64,000 nt of DNA from Hassallia sp050875635 (GTDB lineage Bacteria; Cyanobacteriota; Cyanobacteriia; Cyanobacteriales; Nostocaceae): NCBI RefSeq assembly GCF_050875635.1, contig NZ_JBPAOH010000005.1, positions 1 to 64,000 on the forward strand. Direction: 5' to 3'. Shown here one piece after another: positions 8,461 to 17,226 of the stretch. The notes beneath the pieces are model-generated. The model saw nothing but the letters and a program-made list of their open reading frames with translations, did not search any database and was not told the origin of the DNA. The position numbers and the translations under genes are program-made. Position 1 is the first letter of the stretch. Every line of letters starts with the position of its first letter.

Positions 8461-9511
8461 GCAGTGGTTTGGTGTGTCTAGATTTGTCTACAACACCACC
8501 GTTAAATTATTACAAGACTCTAGTATCAAAGCTAACTGGAAGGCGATTAAAACTGACATATTAAATGGACTCCCAGAATGGAGTAAGTCAGTCCCTTATC
8601 AAATTAAGTCAATCGCTATTAAAGATGCATGTATTGCTGTCGGTAATGCTAAGAAAAAATTTAAAAATGGTGGTGGTATTAGCAAGGTTAGATTCAGATC
8701 AAGAAAAGACGCTGTACAATCTTGCTACATTCCCAAGTCTGCGGTAAAAGACTTAGGAATTTACCACACTATATTGGGTAAGACAACCTTCAAAGAAGCC
8801 TTGCCACAAAACTTTGGTGACTGTCGTTTAGTATTTGCTTATCGTGATTACTATCTGACAGTTCCAGAGAACGTGCCACAACAAAAGTCTGATAACCAAG
8901 GACGTGTTGTGGCGCTTGACCCCGGCATCAGGACATTTATCACATTCTTTTCTGAATCTAGCTTTGGTGAAATTGGAACATCTGCTAATTTGCAAATTCA
9001 GAAGCTATGCTTCCGTTTAGACAAGTTAATCTCTAAACTCACTAAAGCCAAATGCACTTCAAAAAGAAGAATGAAGCTTGCTGCAAGTTCACTGCGAGGT
9101 AAAATCAAAAATTTTGTAGACGAACTGCACAAGAAAGCCGCTCGTTTTTTGGTTGATAACTTTGACGTTATTTTGCTACCAACTTTTGAAACATCCCAGA
9201 TGTCTAAGAAGGCAAAGCGGCGAATTAGGTCAAAATCAGTACGCCAAATGTTAACACTTTCTCACTACCGTTTTAAACAGTTCCTTAAACACAAGGCTTT
9301 TGAAACAGGCAAAGTAGTAATGGATGTTAACGAGGCGTATACATCAAAAACAGTCAGTTGGACTGGCGAAATAATCCACAAGCTTGGTGGTGCTAAATTC
9401 GTCAAGTCTCCATCTGACGGGCGGGTAATGTCGAGGGATCTAAATGGTGCGCGAGGGATTTTCCTTCGTGCATTGGTTGATACGCCCTCCCTTAAGGAGT
9501 GTATTTGTTAA
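8363..9511 (+). CDS. tnpB: TnpB, RNA-guided RuvC nuclease of the IS607-type element
   Basis: The ATG at 8363 inside tnpA gives a 382-aa protein of usual TnpB length; the longer in-frame extension to 7889 is only the shadow of tnpA. RuvC residues are present: Asp186 (ALDPGIRTF), Glu276 (PTFETSQM) and Asp359 (SRDLNGARGIF). The region between RuvC II and III, where most TnpB proteins carry four zinc-binding cysteines, reads TSKTVSWTGEIIHKLGG and has none. TnpB family members are guided by an RNA from the element's 3' end (omega RNA); that would come from the last part of this gene and the flank. The gene appears intact. Confidence 0.85.
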   Translation: MSSLVGCTDSGSTVKKSRKIRIFLTAAQRQILKQWFGVSRFVYNTTVKLLQDSSIKANWKAIKTDILNGLPEWSKSVPYQIKSIAIKDACIAVGNAKKKFKNGGGISKVRFRSRKDAVQSCYIPKSAVKDLGIYHTILGKTTFKEALPQNFGDCRLVFAYRDYYLTVPENVPQQKSDNQGRVVALDPGIRTFITFFSESSFGEIGTSANLQIQKLCFRLDKLISKLTKAKCTSKRRMKLAASSLRGKIKNFVDELHKKAARFLVDNFDVILLPTFETSQMSKKAKRRIRSKSVRQMLTLSHYRFKQFLKHKAFETGKVVMDVNEAYTSKTVSWTGEIIHKLGGAKFVKSPSDGRVMSRDLNGARGIFLRALVDTPSLKECIC

Positions 9512-9531
9512 TGAATATTAGCAAAAAGGTA

Positions 9532-9900
9532 TCGGTACAAGGATTAGCTTTTGAAGATGAAACCGGATTTGAACAGCTAGTTACGGGAGAAGCATTAGCT
9601 GGACTTTTTGGACAGTTTTCTAATCAAGTAGAATGTGTGCTGTTGAATGCTTGCTACTCCGAAGTCCAAGCAAAAGCGATCGCCCAACACATCAATTATG
9701 TGATTGGCATGAACGATCAAATCCAAGATCAAGCGGCAATTGAATTTGTTGTGGGATTTTACGATGCACTTCTGGCTTACAATCCCCAATATGATCAAAG
9801 TTCGCCTGTAGAGTTTGCTTTTAATATTGCCCAGAATGCGATTATGTTAGCTGGCGTGTCTGGCGAGTCGATTCCTGAAATTAAAAAAAAACTAATCTAA
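9532..9900 (+). pseudogene. CHAT-domain C-terminal remnant, cut by the IS607-type element
   Basis: Encodes the C-terminal half of a CHAT (caspase-HetF-associated) peptidase domain: LAFEDETGFEQLV, then VECVLLNACYSEVQAKAIA with the candidate catalytic Cys, then VIGMNDQI and EFAFNIAQNAIMLAG. The upstream part with the catalytic His (HFxGHG type) is missing because the sequence to the left is tnpB. The apparent start at 9499 is element sequence. The frame ends at 9898-9900, just after an A9 run (9883-9891). Adding one base to that run would fuse it to the NB-ARC frame downstream. Confidence 0.8.
9883..9891 (+). other. A9 homopolymer at a frame shift point
   Basis: Nine consecutive A. The CHAT frame reads AAA AAA AAA CTA ATC TAA. 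With ten A the frame becomes ACT AAT CTA ACT and continues through NLTNVPELPPHF into the NB-ARC frame without a stop. Either a one-base deletion, a sequencing error, or a slippage site. Confidence 0.75.
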
Positions 9901-10001
9901 CTCCCCATCATCTACCTTTAGGAAATCTTACCAATGTCCCAGAATTACCACCGCACTTTTTACTCCGTCCCCAACAACTTACGCCCTTAAAACACAAGGT
10001 A

Positions 10002-11654
10002 TTGTTGCTAACAAAACAACCTGTGGGGATTACAGGGAAAAGCCGCCGTGTTGGTGTGCAAGGAATGGGCGGAATTGGTAAAACAGTCTTAGCTACAGCA
10101 CTGGCGCGGGATGAAGAGGTCAGAAAGGCGTTTCCTGATGGGGTGTTTTGGGTAACATTTGGACAAACACCCCAGATTTTGACTTGGCAATCCTATCTTG
10201 CTCAGGCGTTAGGCGACTTGCAAGCGGCCTTTACCGAGATTGGATTGGCGAAAGCACGGTTGCGAGAGCTGTTTGCAGATAAAGCTTGCTTGCTGATTTT
10301 GGATGATATTTGGCGTTTGGATGATGCGACGGCGTTTGATGTGTTAGGAGAACGGTGTCAAATGTTAGTTACCACCCGTAATGTAGCAATAGTTACAGGG
10401 TTAGGAGGGGAAGAATATCAGCTTGCGGTTTTAGATGCACAACAGGCGTTAGCACTTTTGGCAGATTGGGCAAATCAACCGCAGATCATTGACCCCACAC
10501 AGCAAAATGATGTCATCTTGCAGGTAGCGCGGGAATGTGGATATTTGCCCTTAGCATTGGCGATGGTAGGGGCGATGATGCGCTTTAAACCGCCAAATCG
10601 CTGGCATAATATTTTAGAAAAACTACGTAGTGCTGATTTAGAGAAAATCAAACAACAGTTTCCCGATTATCCTTATCCGAATTTACTCAAGGCAATTCAG
10701 GTGAGTGTGGAGGATATGTCTGAGAATTACCAACAGCGATATTTAGATTTTGCCGTCTTTCCTGAAGATACACCCATACCAGAAGCAGTCTTGCAGACTT
10801 TTTGGCAACCCTTGGGGTTAGATGAGTTTGATACCCAAGATGTGATTGATGAATTGGTGAGTAAATCTCTGGCTTTGCGGGATGAAGTCGGAAATTTACG
10901 GTTGCATGACTTGCAGTTTGATTATGTCAGAAAGCAGCACGCCACCTTAGTAACCGAAAGTGGAAGGATAGGTTTTTTGCACAATCGTCTATTAAATGCC
11001 TATAGTGAAAAATACTCTGAAGGTTGGCATAGTTTAGAAAATGACGGCTATATCTGGCAAAATTTAGCCTATCACTTGCTGGCTGGGGGAAGTCCAAGGG
11101 AATTACAACAACTGCTGTGTGATTTTCGCTGGTTGCAGGCGAAGTTGGAGAACACTAATGTTAATGCTTTGCTAGCAGATTATGATTTTTTGCCGGAGGA
11201 TGAGAGTTTACAGTTAATTCAAGGTGCATTGCGACTGTCGGCACATATTTTAAATCAAGATAAACAGCAATTACCAGGGCAATTATTAGGGCGGTTGCTG
11301 GGTTTTGAAAGTTCAGAAATTCAGGCATTGTTAAAGCAGGCGCAGCAATGCAAAACCCCAAGCTTGCTTCCCCAAACAGCCAGCTTGGCTCCCCCAGGTG
11401 GCTCCTTAGTACGTACCCTAGCAGGTCATAGTAGCTGGGTAAATGCAGTTGCCCTCACCCCAGATGGCCAGTACGTGATTTCTGGTTCCCTTGACCACAC
11501 CCTCAAAGTCTGGAATTGGCAAACTGGAGAACAACTGCGTACCCTAATTCATATTAAATTCAAATACCAGCTTTGGGTCATAAGTTGGTATTTGAGTGAC
11601 GACACTAATTTGTCATCGGTGACAGACAATTGGTCATTGTACAGCTGTTTATAG
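10002..11654 (+). pseudogene. NB-ARC STAND ATPase with truncated WD40 tail (broken CHAT-NB-ARC-WD40 protein)
   Basis: The frame is open from 9885 and has a TTG at 10002. The NB-ARC ATPase shows P-loop VGVQGMGGIGKTVLA, Walker B CLLILDDIW, MLVTTRN and GYLPLALAMVG. A winged-helix/ARC2-like region follows, then a single WD40 repeat (VRTLAGHSSWVNAVALTPDG, then SGSLDHTLKVWNW). After LRTL at about 11547 homology stops and unrelated sequence supplies the stop at 11652. Intact relatives in cyanobacteria carry many WD40 blades and an N-terminal CHAT domain. Both ends are therefore damaged here. STAND proteins are ligand-triggered switches. Whether this fragment is expressed is unknown. Confidence 0.8.
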
Positions 11655-11696
11655 AATCCATTTGGGATCTTGGTAAAAGAGTATAATTTGGGAAAA

Positions 11697-11837
11697 ATGC
11701 CATATTCAAGCAGCTTGACAGATAAAGAGTCGGAGATTATTAAACCCCTGTTACCCAAGAAGAAAAGAACTAAACTCCCGACATGGAGTAAGAGGTTGTT
11801 TAAAAAGTGGTTAGCTGTGATTTTAGGCACTTGTTGA
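11697..11837 (+). pseudogene. IS5-family (DUF4096-type) transposase N-terminal fragment
   Basis: 46 codons starting SSSLTDKESEIIKPLLPKKK. The first about 33 residues match the start of DUF4096-type transposases, then the frame diverges and stops at 11835. The left end of this element probably lies near 11548, where the WD40 sequence breaks off. Too short to be active. Confidence 0.6.
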
Positions 11838-12014
11838 TCCCCCCTAACCCACGCCAGTTGCTCCACTTGGGGAGACCCCAGACGCTCGCGGACTCGCTAA
11901 CGCTGCGCTATCGCCCTTGGTGTCTCCCCTTGGGAGAAGACCGCGCTGGCTCCCCTTAAAAAGGGGGGAACTGGAATCAAAGTCCCCCAATTTATCTGGG
12001 GATTTAGGGGGATC
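11836..12014. mobile_element. MITE-like element with GATCCCCC...GGGGGATC ends
   Basis: 179 bases without coding potential, beginning GATCCCCCCTAA and ending TTTAGGGGGATC, which gives terminal inverted repeats of about 11 bases. Internal stretches such as GACTCGCTAACGCTGCGCTA are GC-rich and hairpin-prone. It abuts the stop of the transposase fragment. No clear target duplication is visible. Confidence 0.6.
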
Positions 12015-12038
12015 TAAACGCATTGCGGATTGACCTTA

Positions 12039-12401
12039 TCAAGCAACAGCCCCTTGTTTAGGCTGACGCACCGGACGCTTGCGATCGCTTCGACGAACGC
12101 CTCCTGCCATTTTGTACTCATCGCTATTCTTGCCATACTTTGCAGCTACACTGACTAACGTATGTTCTGTTAGTTCCATCAGCGACTTTTCAGCAAGTTC
12201 TAAGGCTTCCTGAGTCTGATCCACAGTGGAGAGGCTTGAGTTATATGTTTCTAACTTGTCTTGCGTTGTTTTGATAGCGGCTGCAAAGGAGTTAATTGTT
12301 ACCCCATTGCCTAAGTCTAAGGTGGGACTAATCGATTTCAAAGCTGCAATCCGACGCTGCGCTTTATCAAGTACTTTAGACCCGCGTTTGGGACGTGACA
12401 T
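12039..12401 (-). CDS. conserved hypothetical protein with coiled-coil middle
   Basis: 120 aa, unknown function. A basic N-terminus (SRPKRGSKVLDKAQRR) and basic C-terminus (RRSDRKRPVRQPK) flank a helical middle part with TQDKLETYNSSLSTVDQTQ. The charge pattern could suit nucleic-acid contact, but no known motif is recognised. It looks like a cyanobacterial conserved hypothetical of a kind often found near mobile elements; this is recollection of style, not a search result. No signal peptide or membrane segment. Confidence 0.55.
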   Translation of the reverse strand: MSRPKRGSKVLDKAQRRIAALKSISPTLDLGNGVTINSFAAAIKTTQDKLETYNSSLSTVDQTQEALELAEKSLMELTEHTLVSVAAKYGKNSDEYKMAGGVRRSDRKRPVRQPKQGAVA

Positions 12402-12576
12402 AAATCACTTTCCTATTATTAATAATGCGCCAGGATAAAAACTGACTTCTACCCTGAACTGTACAGCACTAGGATAGACAGAATTAGGGTTATTTGACAC
12501 CCGCATTATTCAGTATCTTTTTAATTATTTACTACAAAAATATCAAATAGCTTTATGTAAATTCTTGGTGGTTACC

Positions 12577-12733
12577 CAAATTCAATCAACAACTGCCCGA
12601 ATTCAATCAACGACTGTCCGAATTCAGTAAACGACTGCCCGAATTCAGTAAACGACTGCCCGAATTTAATCAACGACTGCCCGAATTTAATCAACGACTG
12701 TCCGAATTCAATCAACGACTGCCCGAATTTAAT
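12577..12733. repeat. 21-bp tandem repeat, about seven and a half units
   Basis: Units of the form CGACTGCCCGAATTYARTMAA. There are no spacers, so it is not CRISPR. 21 is a multiple of both 7 and 3, and both strands are stop-free in one frame (LPEFNQR on plus, FGQSLIE on minus). No start codon or ribosome site fits, so coding is not supported. Confidence 0.85.
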
Positions 12734-12819
12734 ATAGGAACTTAGGATTGTGGATTAAATAAGGTGTAATACTGCCACTGATATTTATACACTAGAAGGG
12801 TAGATGGATGAACTGGTAG

Positions 12820-12921
12820 ATGATGCGTCCTTACCCTGGTGAGATTGAAGTTCAAATGCAACGATACTATGAGTCGTTGTCAAAAAAGGATCGCCGCCGA
12901 TATGCCGCATTTGTGTCATAA
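12820..12921 (+). pseudogene. ISAzo13-like transposase N-terminal fragment
   Basis: 33 codons, MMRPYPGEIEVQMQRYYESL followed by SKKDRRRYAA, then a stop. It resembles the start of ISAzo13-type transposases, where this helix is followed by a GYGGISY-type motif that is missing here. Assigned by eye, moderate confidence. Confidence 0.45.
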
Positions 12922-13061
12922 TCAGATTGGGAGATTATTGGCAATTTCTCCAACAAGCTTAATATAGCGTGATTATTCAACCTACAAGATTCAACGAATC
13001 ATTGACTCTGGAATTTAAGTAAAAAGTATCAAATCAGTGAAGGGAAGGAAAAAGAATAGGT

Positions 13062-16000
13062 ATGAAGGACGGGCATAAAACAGACCCCTTCCCCGGACTC
13101 GGTGAGATGAAAGCGCGGATGCGTACTTTCGATTGGGCAAACACACCTGTCGGTTCGATAGATACATGGTCGCAAAGTCTGAAAAGCACCGTGAGGATTT
13201 TACTCGCATCACGGTATCCAATGATTCTGATATGGGGACCAAATCTGATTCAGTTTTATAACGATGCCTATTCTGACATTATCGGTGACAAGCATCCCGC
13301 CGCACTGGGTACGGATATTAGAATTACCCTCGCCGAAGCGTGGGATACGCTCGGTCCGATGATTGAAGAAGTGATGGTAACAGGCGTAGCGAACTGGGTT
13401 CCGGCACAGATGCTTGTTTTAGAACGTTCAGGCTATCGTGAAGAATCTTATTTTAGCCTTTCTCACGCACCCGCCGAGGACGATTCCGGAGAAATTGTCG
13501 GGATGTTTTGCGTGTGTAGCGAAGTCACTCAGCAGATATTGGGCGATCGCAGGTTACGACTTCTCCGAGATTTGGCATCATTCGCAGGCGAAACGCGCAG
13601 TGTAGAAACAACATGCCGCGATGTAGCAAAAGCGATCGCCGAACACCCACTTGATGTGCCGTTTGCACTAATTTATCTGCGCGAGCCAGATGGAAAAACT
13701 CTCAGGCTTTGTGGTAAAGTAAAAATGCCCTCTGAAGCGCTTCTTAGTTTAGTCTCTGTTAATATTACCGAATCAGAAAGTGATATCTGGTCGCTGGCGC
13801 GAGTTGCTGCGGGTGAAACAGTTTTAATTGAAGGTGTAGATAGCTTATTCTTGCTACCGGGTGGTCCCTGGAACGAACCTACGCGTGCAGCACTCGTCAT
13901 GCCGATCGCTTCATCAACTCAAACAGAACCGCTTGGCGTTTTAGTAGCCGGCATCAGCCCCAACCGCTTTCTTGACGAAGGATACAGATCGTTCTACGAA
14001 CTGCTTGCAGGTCAAGTATCCATCGCCGTGCGTAACGCCCAAGCATACGAAGAAGAACGGCGACGAGCGGAAATGCTAGCCGAACTTGACCGCGCAAAAA
14101 CCGCCTTTTTCTCCAATGTCAGTCACGAGTTCCGCACCCCGCTAACTTTAATGCTCGGTCCATTAGAAGATGCGCTACGCGATCGGCATCTTTCCCCAAG
14201 TCAGCGGGAACAAATTACCATAGCTCACCGCAACAGTTTAAGACTGCTAAAATTAGTCAATACGCTTTTGGATTTCTCGCGACTTGAAGCGGGTAGAACG
14301 CAAGCCATCTACGAACCTACAGATTTGGCGACACTCACCGCAGACTTGGCTAGTGTGTTTCGCTCGGCAATTGAAAAGGCAGGTTTAGAATTTATCGTCG
14401 ATTGTCAACCTTTATCCGAACCGGTTTATGTAGACCGGGATATGTGGGAAAAGATAGTCCTGAACTTACTTTCAAACGCTTTGAAATTTACGCAACGCGG
14501 TTACATCAAAGTTGAGCAACGAGCATTCAAGGGCAACATCGAGCTTCGTATTGAAGATACAGGCAGCGGAATTCCTCAATCTGAACTGAAGAACGTATTT
14601 AAGCGATTTCACCGCATTGAAGGAACCCAAGCTCGAACCCACGAAGGCAGCGGAATTGGTCTAGCGCTCGTCCAAGAACTCGCCAAACTCCACGGTGGCA
14701 GTGTCCGCGTCGAAAGCGTCTGCGGTGGAAGTACCTTCATTGTTTCCATTCCTCGTGGCAAGCAGCACCTGACTGTAGACCAAATCGCAAGCGATCGCAT
14801 ACTTACCCCAACCAGCATTCGTGCCGATGCATTTGTAGAAGAAGCGCTGCGGTGGTTGCCGGATGAAGTTGATGATGCAAATCGGTCAATGGGGGGGCGA
14901 TCGCGCATACTTCTGGCAGACGACAACGCTGATATGCGCGAATATCTGCGAAAGCTTCTAAGCACGCAGTATGAAGTTATCGCCGTGGCAGATGGCGAAG
15001 GAGCTTTAGCCGCAGCACAAGAACAAGTGCCAGACTTAGTGCTGAGTGATGTAATGATGCCAAAACTTGACGGCTTCGGTCTTCTAACTCGGCTGCGTCA
15101 AGACCAGCGTACACGCTCTGTACCGCTTATTCTGCTTTCGGCTCGTGCGGGTGAAGAATCGCGTGTAGAGGGACTTGAAGCGGGAGCAGACGACTATTTA
15201 GTAAAGCCCTTTAGCGCTAGAGAAATATTGGCTCGTGTCAAAGCAACATTGGAAACCGCTCGATTGCGGCAAGAAGCAGCCCGCTCTCGCTCGGAGATCC
15301 AAGCAGCTCAAGAACGGGCAATTATTCTCGAACGGGTAACAGATGCCTTTTATGGTTTAGATCGGCAATGGCGATTTACTTACGTGAATCAGCGATGTGA
15401 AGAATACATCGGTAAAACCCGCTCTGAACTGCTGGGAAAAGTCCTCTGGGACGAATACCCAATGCTTAGGGGCAGCGTTCTTGAAGAGCAATATTATAAA
15501 GCCGTCGGCGATCAAGTTGCGGTACACTTTGAAGTACTGTCTCCTTTCTCCGAGCAGTGGGTAGAGGTACACGCTTATCCCTCTTTTGATGGATTGTCAG
15601 TTAATTTTCGATATATTAGCGATCGCAAAGAACTCGAACAGCGACGCGAGGCACTTTTAGAAAGCGAACGCGCAGCTCGTACAGAAGCAGAACGAGTCGG
15701 ACGCCTCAAAGATGAATTTTTGGCAGTTCTTTCTCACGAAATTCGCACACCGCTTAACGCTATCCTCGGCTGGAGCCAGCTTTTGCGTAAGGGAAAACTT
15801 AGTACGGTACAATACGAGAAGGGGCTTGATACTATTGAGAGAAACTCTAAAGCGCAAGCGCAGATTCTGGAAGATTTGCTCGACATGAGCCGGATAATTT
15901 CTGGTAAAATTCGACTCGATGTTAAAAATGTCAATCTGAACTTGGTGATTGAAAAAGCGATCGAATCTCTTGTTCCCGCTGTTGCAGCCAAGGACATCCG

Positions 16001-16388
16001 ACTTCAAACAGTAATAGAAGCCGTACCCAGTCCGATAATTGGCGACCCGAACAGACTACAACAAGTAGTGTGGAATCTTCTTTCTAATGCTATTAAGTTT
16101 ACTCCCACAGGTGGAACAGTGCAGGTGTCAGTTGAGAAAGTAAATTCTCACGTTGTCTTAACAGTAAGCGATACAGGTCACGGCATCAAGCCGGAATTTC
16201 TGCCGTATGTCTTCGACCGTTTTCGGCAAGCAGACTCCTCTACTACTCGCAAGTTTGGTGGTTTGGGATTAGGGCTTTCAATCGTCAAGCACCTCGTTGA
16301 GCTTCATAAAGGAACTATACAAGCAACAAGCCCAGGAGAGGAACAAGGAGCTACTTTTACTGTTGTGCTTCCGCTGGCTGAAAAATAA
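13062..16388 (+). CDS. hybrid histidine kinase with two kinase cores around a receiver
   Basis: 1108 aa, no membrane segment. Order: N-terminal PAS-like region (about 25-160), GAF-like region (175-335), HisKA with His355 (SNVSHEFRTPLT), HATPase (NALKF, DTGSGI, GSGIGLAL), receiver with Asp663 (LSDVMMPK), PAS (about 745-860), second HisKA with His892 (LSHEIRTPLN) and second HATPase (NAIKF, DTGHGI, GGLGLGLSI). Both cores keep their catalytic boxes. The ATG at 13062 is preceded by GGGAAGGAAAAAG. No response regulator is adjacent. Confidence 0.9.
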   Translation: MKDGHKTDPFPGLGEMKARMRTFDWANTPVGSIDTWSQSLKSTVRILLASRYPMILIWGPNLIQFYNDAYSDIIGDKHPAALGTDIRITLAEAWDTLGPMIEEVMVTGVANWVPAQMLVLERSGYREESYFSLSHAPAEDDSGEIVGMFCVCSEVTQQILGDRRLRLLRDLASFAGETRSVETTCRDVAKAIAEHPLDVPFALIYLREPDGKTLRLCGKVKMPSEALLSLVSVNITESESDIWSLARVAAGETVLIEGVDSLFLLPGGPWNEPTRAALVMPIASSTQTEPLGVLVAGISPNRFLDEGYRSFYELLAGQVSIAVRNAQAYEEERRRAEMLAELDRAKTAFFSNVSHEFRTPLTLMLGPLEDALRDRHLSPSQREQITIAHRNSLRLLKLVNTLLDFSRLEAGRTQAIYEPTDLATLTADLASVFRSAIEKAGLEFIVDCQPLSEPVYVDRDMWEKIVLNLLSNALKFTQRGYIKVEQRAFKGNIELRIEDTGSGIPQSELKNVFKRFHRIEGTQARTHEGSGIGLALVQELAKLHGGSVRVESVCGGSTFIVSIPRGKQHLTVDQIASDRILTPTSIRADAFVEEALRWLPDEVDDANRSMGGRSRILLADDNADMREYLRKLLSTQYEVIAVADGEGALAAAQEQVPDLVLSDVMMPKLDGFGLLTRLRQDQRTRSVPLILLSARAGEESRVEGLEAGADDYLVKPFSAREILARVKATLETARLRQEAARSRSEIQAAQERAIILERVTDAFYGLDRQWRFTYVNQRCEEYIGKTRSELLGKVLWDEYPMLRGSVLEEQYYKAVGDQVAVHFEVLSPFSEQWVEVHAYPSFDGLSVNFRYISDRKELEQRREALLESERAARTEAERVGRLKDEFLAVLSHEIRTPLNAILGWSQLLRKGKLSTVQYEKGLDTIERNSKAQAQILEDLLDMSRIISGKIRLDVKNVNLNLVIEKAIESLVPAVAAKDIRLQTVIEAVPSPIIGDPNRLQQVVWNLLSNAIKFTPTGGTVQVSVEKVNSHVVLTVSDTGHGIKPEFLPYVFDRFRQADSSTTRKFGGLGLGLSIVKHLVELHKGTIQATSPGEEQGATFTVVLPLAEK

Positions 16389-16706
16389 AATTATACTTAG
16401 GCTCAAGCAGCGCAGCTTGTAGCAACCGAACCTGAGCAAACAGGCGTTGCGCTCATTAGGAATAAACGTGCTTCTTAGTAGTAAGGGCTTCAGCCCTTAA
16501 ATGAGCGGTGAACCGCTCACTACGAATTATTTTTCTACCTCTATGGATATAGCTAAGAGAATGATTTTTGCAGAAATACATCTCAAGGCTCACGCAGATA
16601 CGTAAAAGAAACGTTAACAAAGAAGAAGAGCTTTACAATTCGTCGCAACGGGCTGTAATCAAACGCTCAAGCTTAAGCTTTGAAATAAAGACAAGAGTAA
16701 TAATCA
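16389..16706. other. intergenic region with one dispersed repeat
   Basis: 318 bases without a gene. Holds the GTAGTAAG copy at 16478-16525, and presumably the promoter of the flavin-fold stress protein. AAGACAAGAG at 16688 is a weak ribosome-site candidate. Confidence 0.4.
16478..16525. repeat. GTAGTAAG double-hairpin dispersed repeat, copy C
   Basis: AAGGGCTTCAGCCCTT followed by GAGCGGTGAACCGCTC, framed by GTAGT and CACTACGA. The stems differ from copies A and B by compensating changes on both arms (GCTT/AGCC against CGTT/AACG), so the hairpins appear conserved rather than the primary sequence. Confidence 0.75.
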
Positions 16707-17213
16707 ATGACAACTGATACAGACCAAAATCAAAAAATTGAAAAGCTGCGCGAACTAGTCAAAGATATTGACTTTGGCATGTTAACCACCATCGATGACG
16801 ACGGAAGTTTGCACAGTCGCCCTATGTCTACGAATGGCGAAATTGAATCTGATGGTACTCTTTGGTTTTTCACCTACGCTCCTTCTCATAAAGTAGATGA
16901 AATCGAACAACACGAACAGGTTAATGTTAGTTTTGCCGCACCTAATAAACAGTGTTACGTCTCTATGTCCGGCACAGCACAATTAGTCAAAGACCGCAAC
17001 AAAATTGAAGAATTGTGGAAGCCGGAACTCAAAGCTTGGTTTCCCAAAGGATTAGACGAACCGGATATTGGTTTGATCAAAGTGAATGTCGTCAAAGCCG
17101 AATATTGGGATGCACCATCCAGCTTTGTGGCGCACACAATTGGTTTGGTAAAAGCAATTGCTACGGGTGAAAAAGCTAGTAGCGGCGAAAACGAAAAAAT
17201 CACTTTAGGGTAA
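16707..17213 (+). CDS. general stress protein 26-like pyridoxamine 5'-phosphate oxidase-fold protein
   Basis: 168 aa with the split-barrel FMN-binding fold of the general stress protein 26 / PNPOx-like family. Visible are IDFGMLTTIDDDGSLHSRPM (about residues 21-40), LWFFTYAPSHKVDEIEQH and VNVSFAAPNKQCYVSMSG. Members bind flavin or a related cofactor and are usually stress-induced; the substrate is unknown. A 30-codon membrane peptide gene follows 13 bases later on the same strand, possibly co-transcribed. Confidence 0.85.
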   Translation: MTTDTDQNQKIEKLRELVKDIDFGMLTTIDDDGSLHSRPMSTNGEIESDGTLWFFTYAPSHKVDEIEQHEQVNVSFAAPNKQCYVSMSGTAQLVKDRNKIEELWKPELKAWFPKGLDEPDIGLIKVNVVKAEYWDAPSSFVAHTIGLVKAIATGEKASSGENEKITLG

Positions 17214-17226
17214 AGGTAGAAACAAA

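Larger units (their letters stand above)
7822..9511 (+). mobile_element. IS607-type insertion sequence (tnpA + tnpB), minimal extent
   Basis: Contains a serine-recombinase TnpA and an overlapping TnpB. IS607 elements lack terminal inverted repeats and target duplications, so the ends cannot be read directly; the limits given are those of the two genes. On the right the element runs straight into a CHAT coding sequence at about 9530. On the left no CHAT sequence is present. Insertion was therefore accompanied or followed by loss of the 5' part of the host gene. Confidence 0.75.

Noticed and set aside
12577..12733. 21-bp tandem repeat as a CRISPR array
   Set aside because: Units follow each other without spacers and no cas-like genes are near. 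The same applies to 30250-30489.
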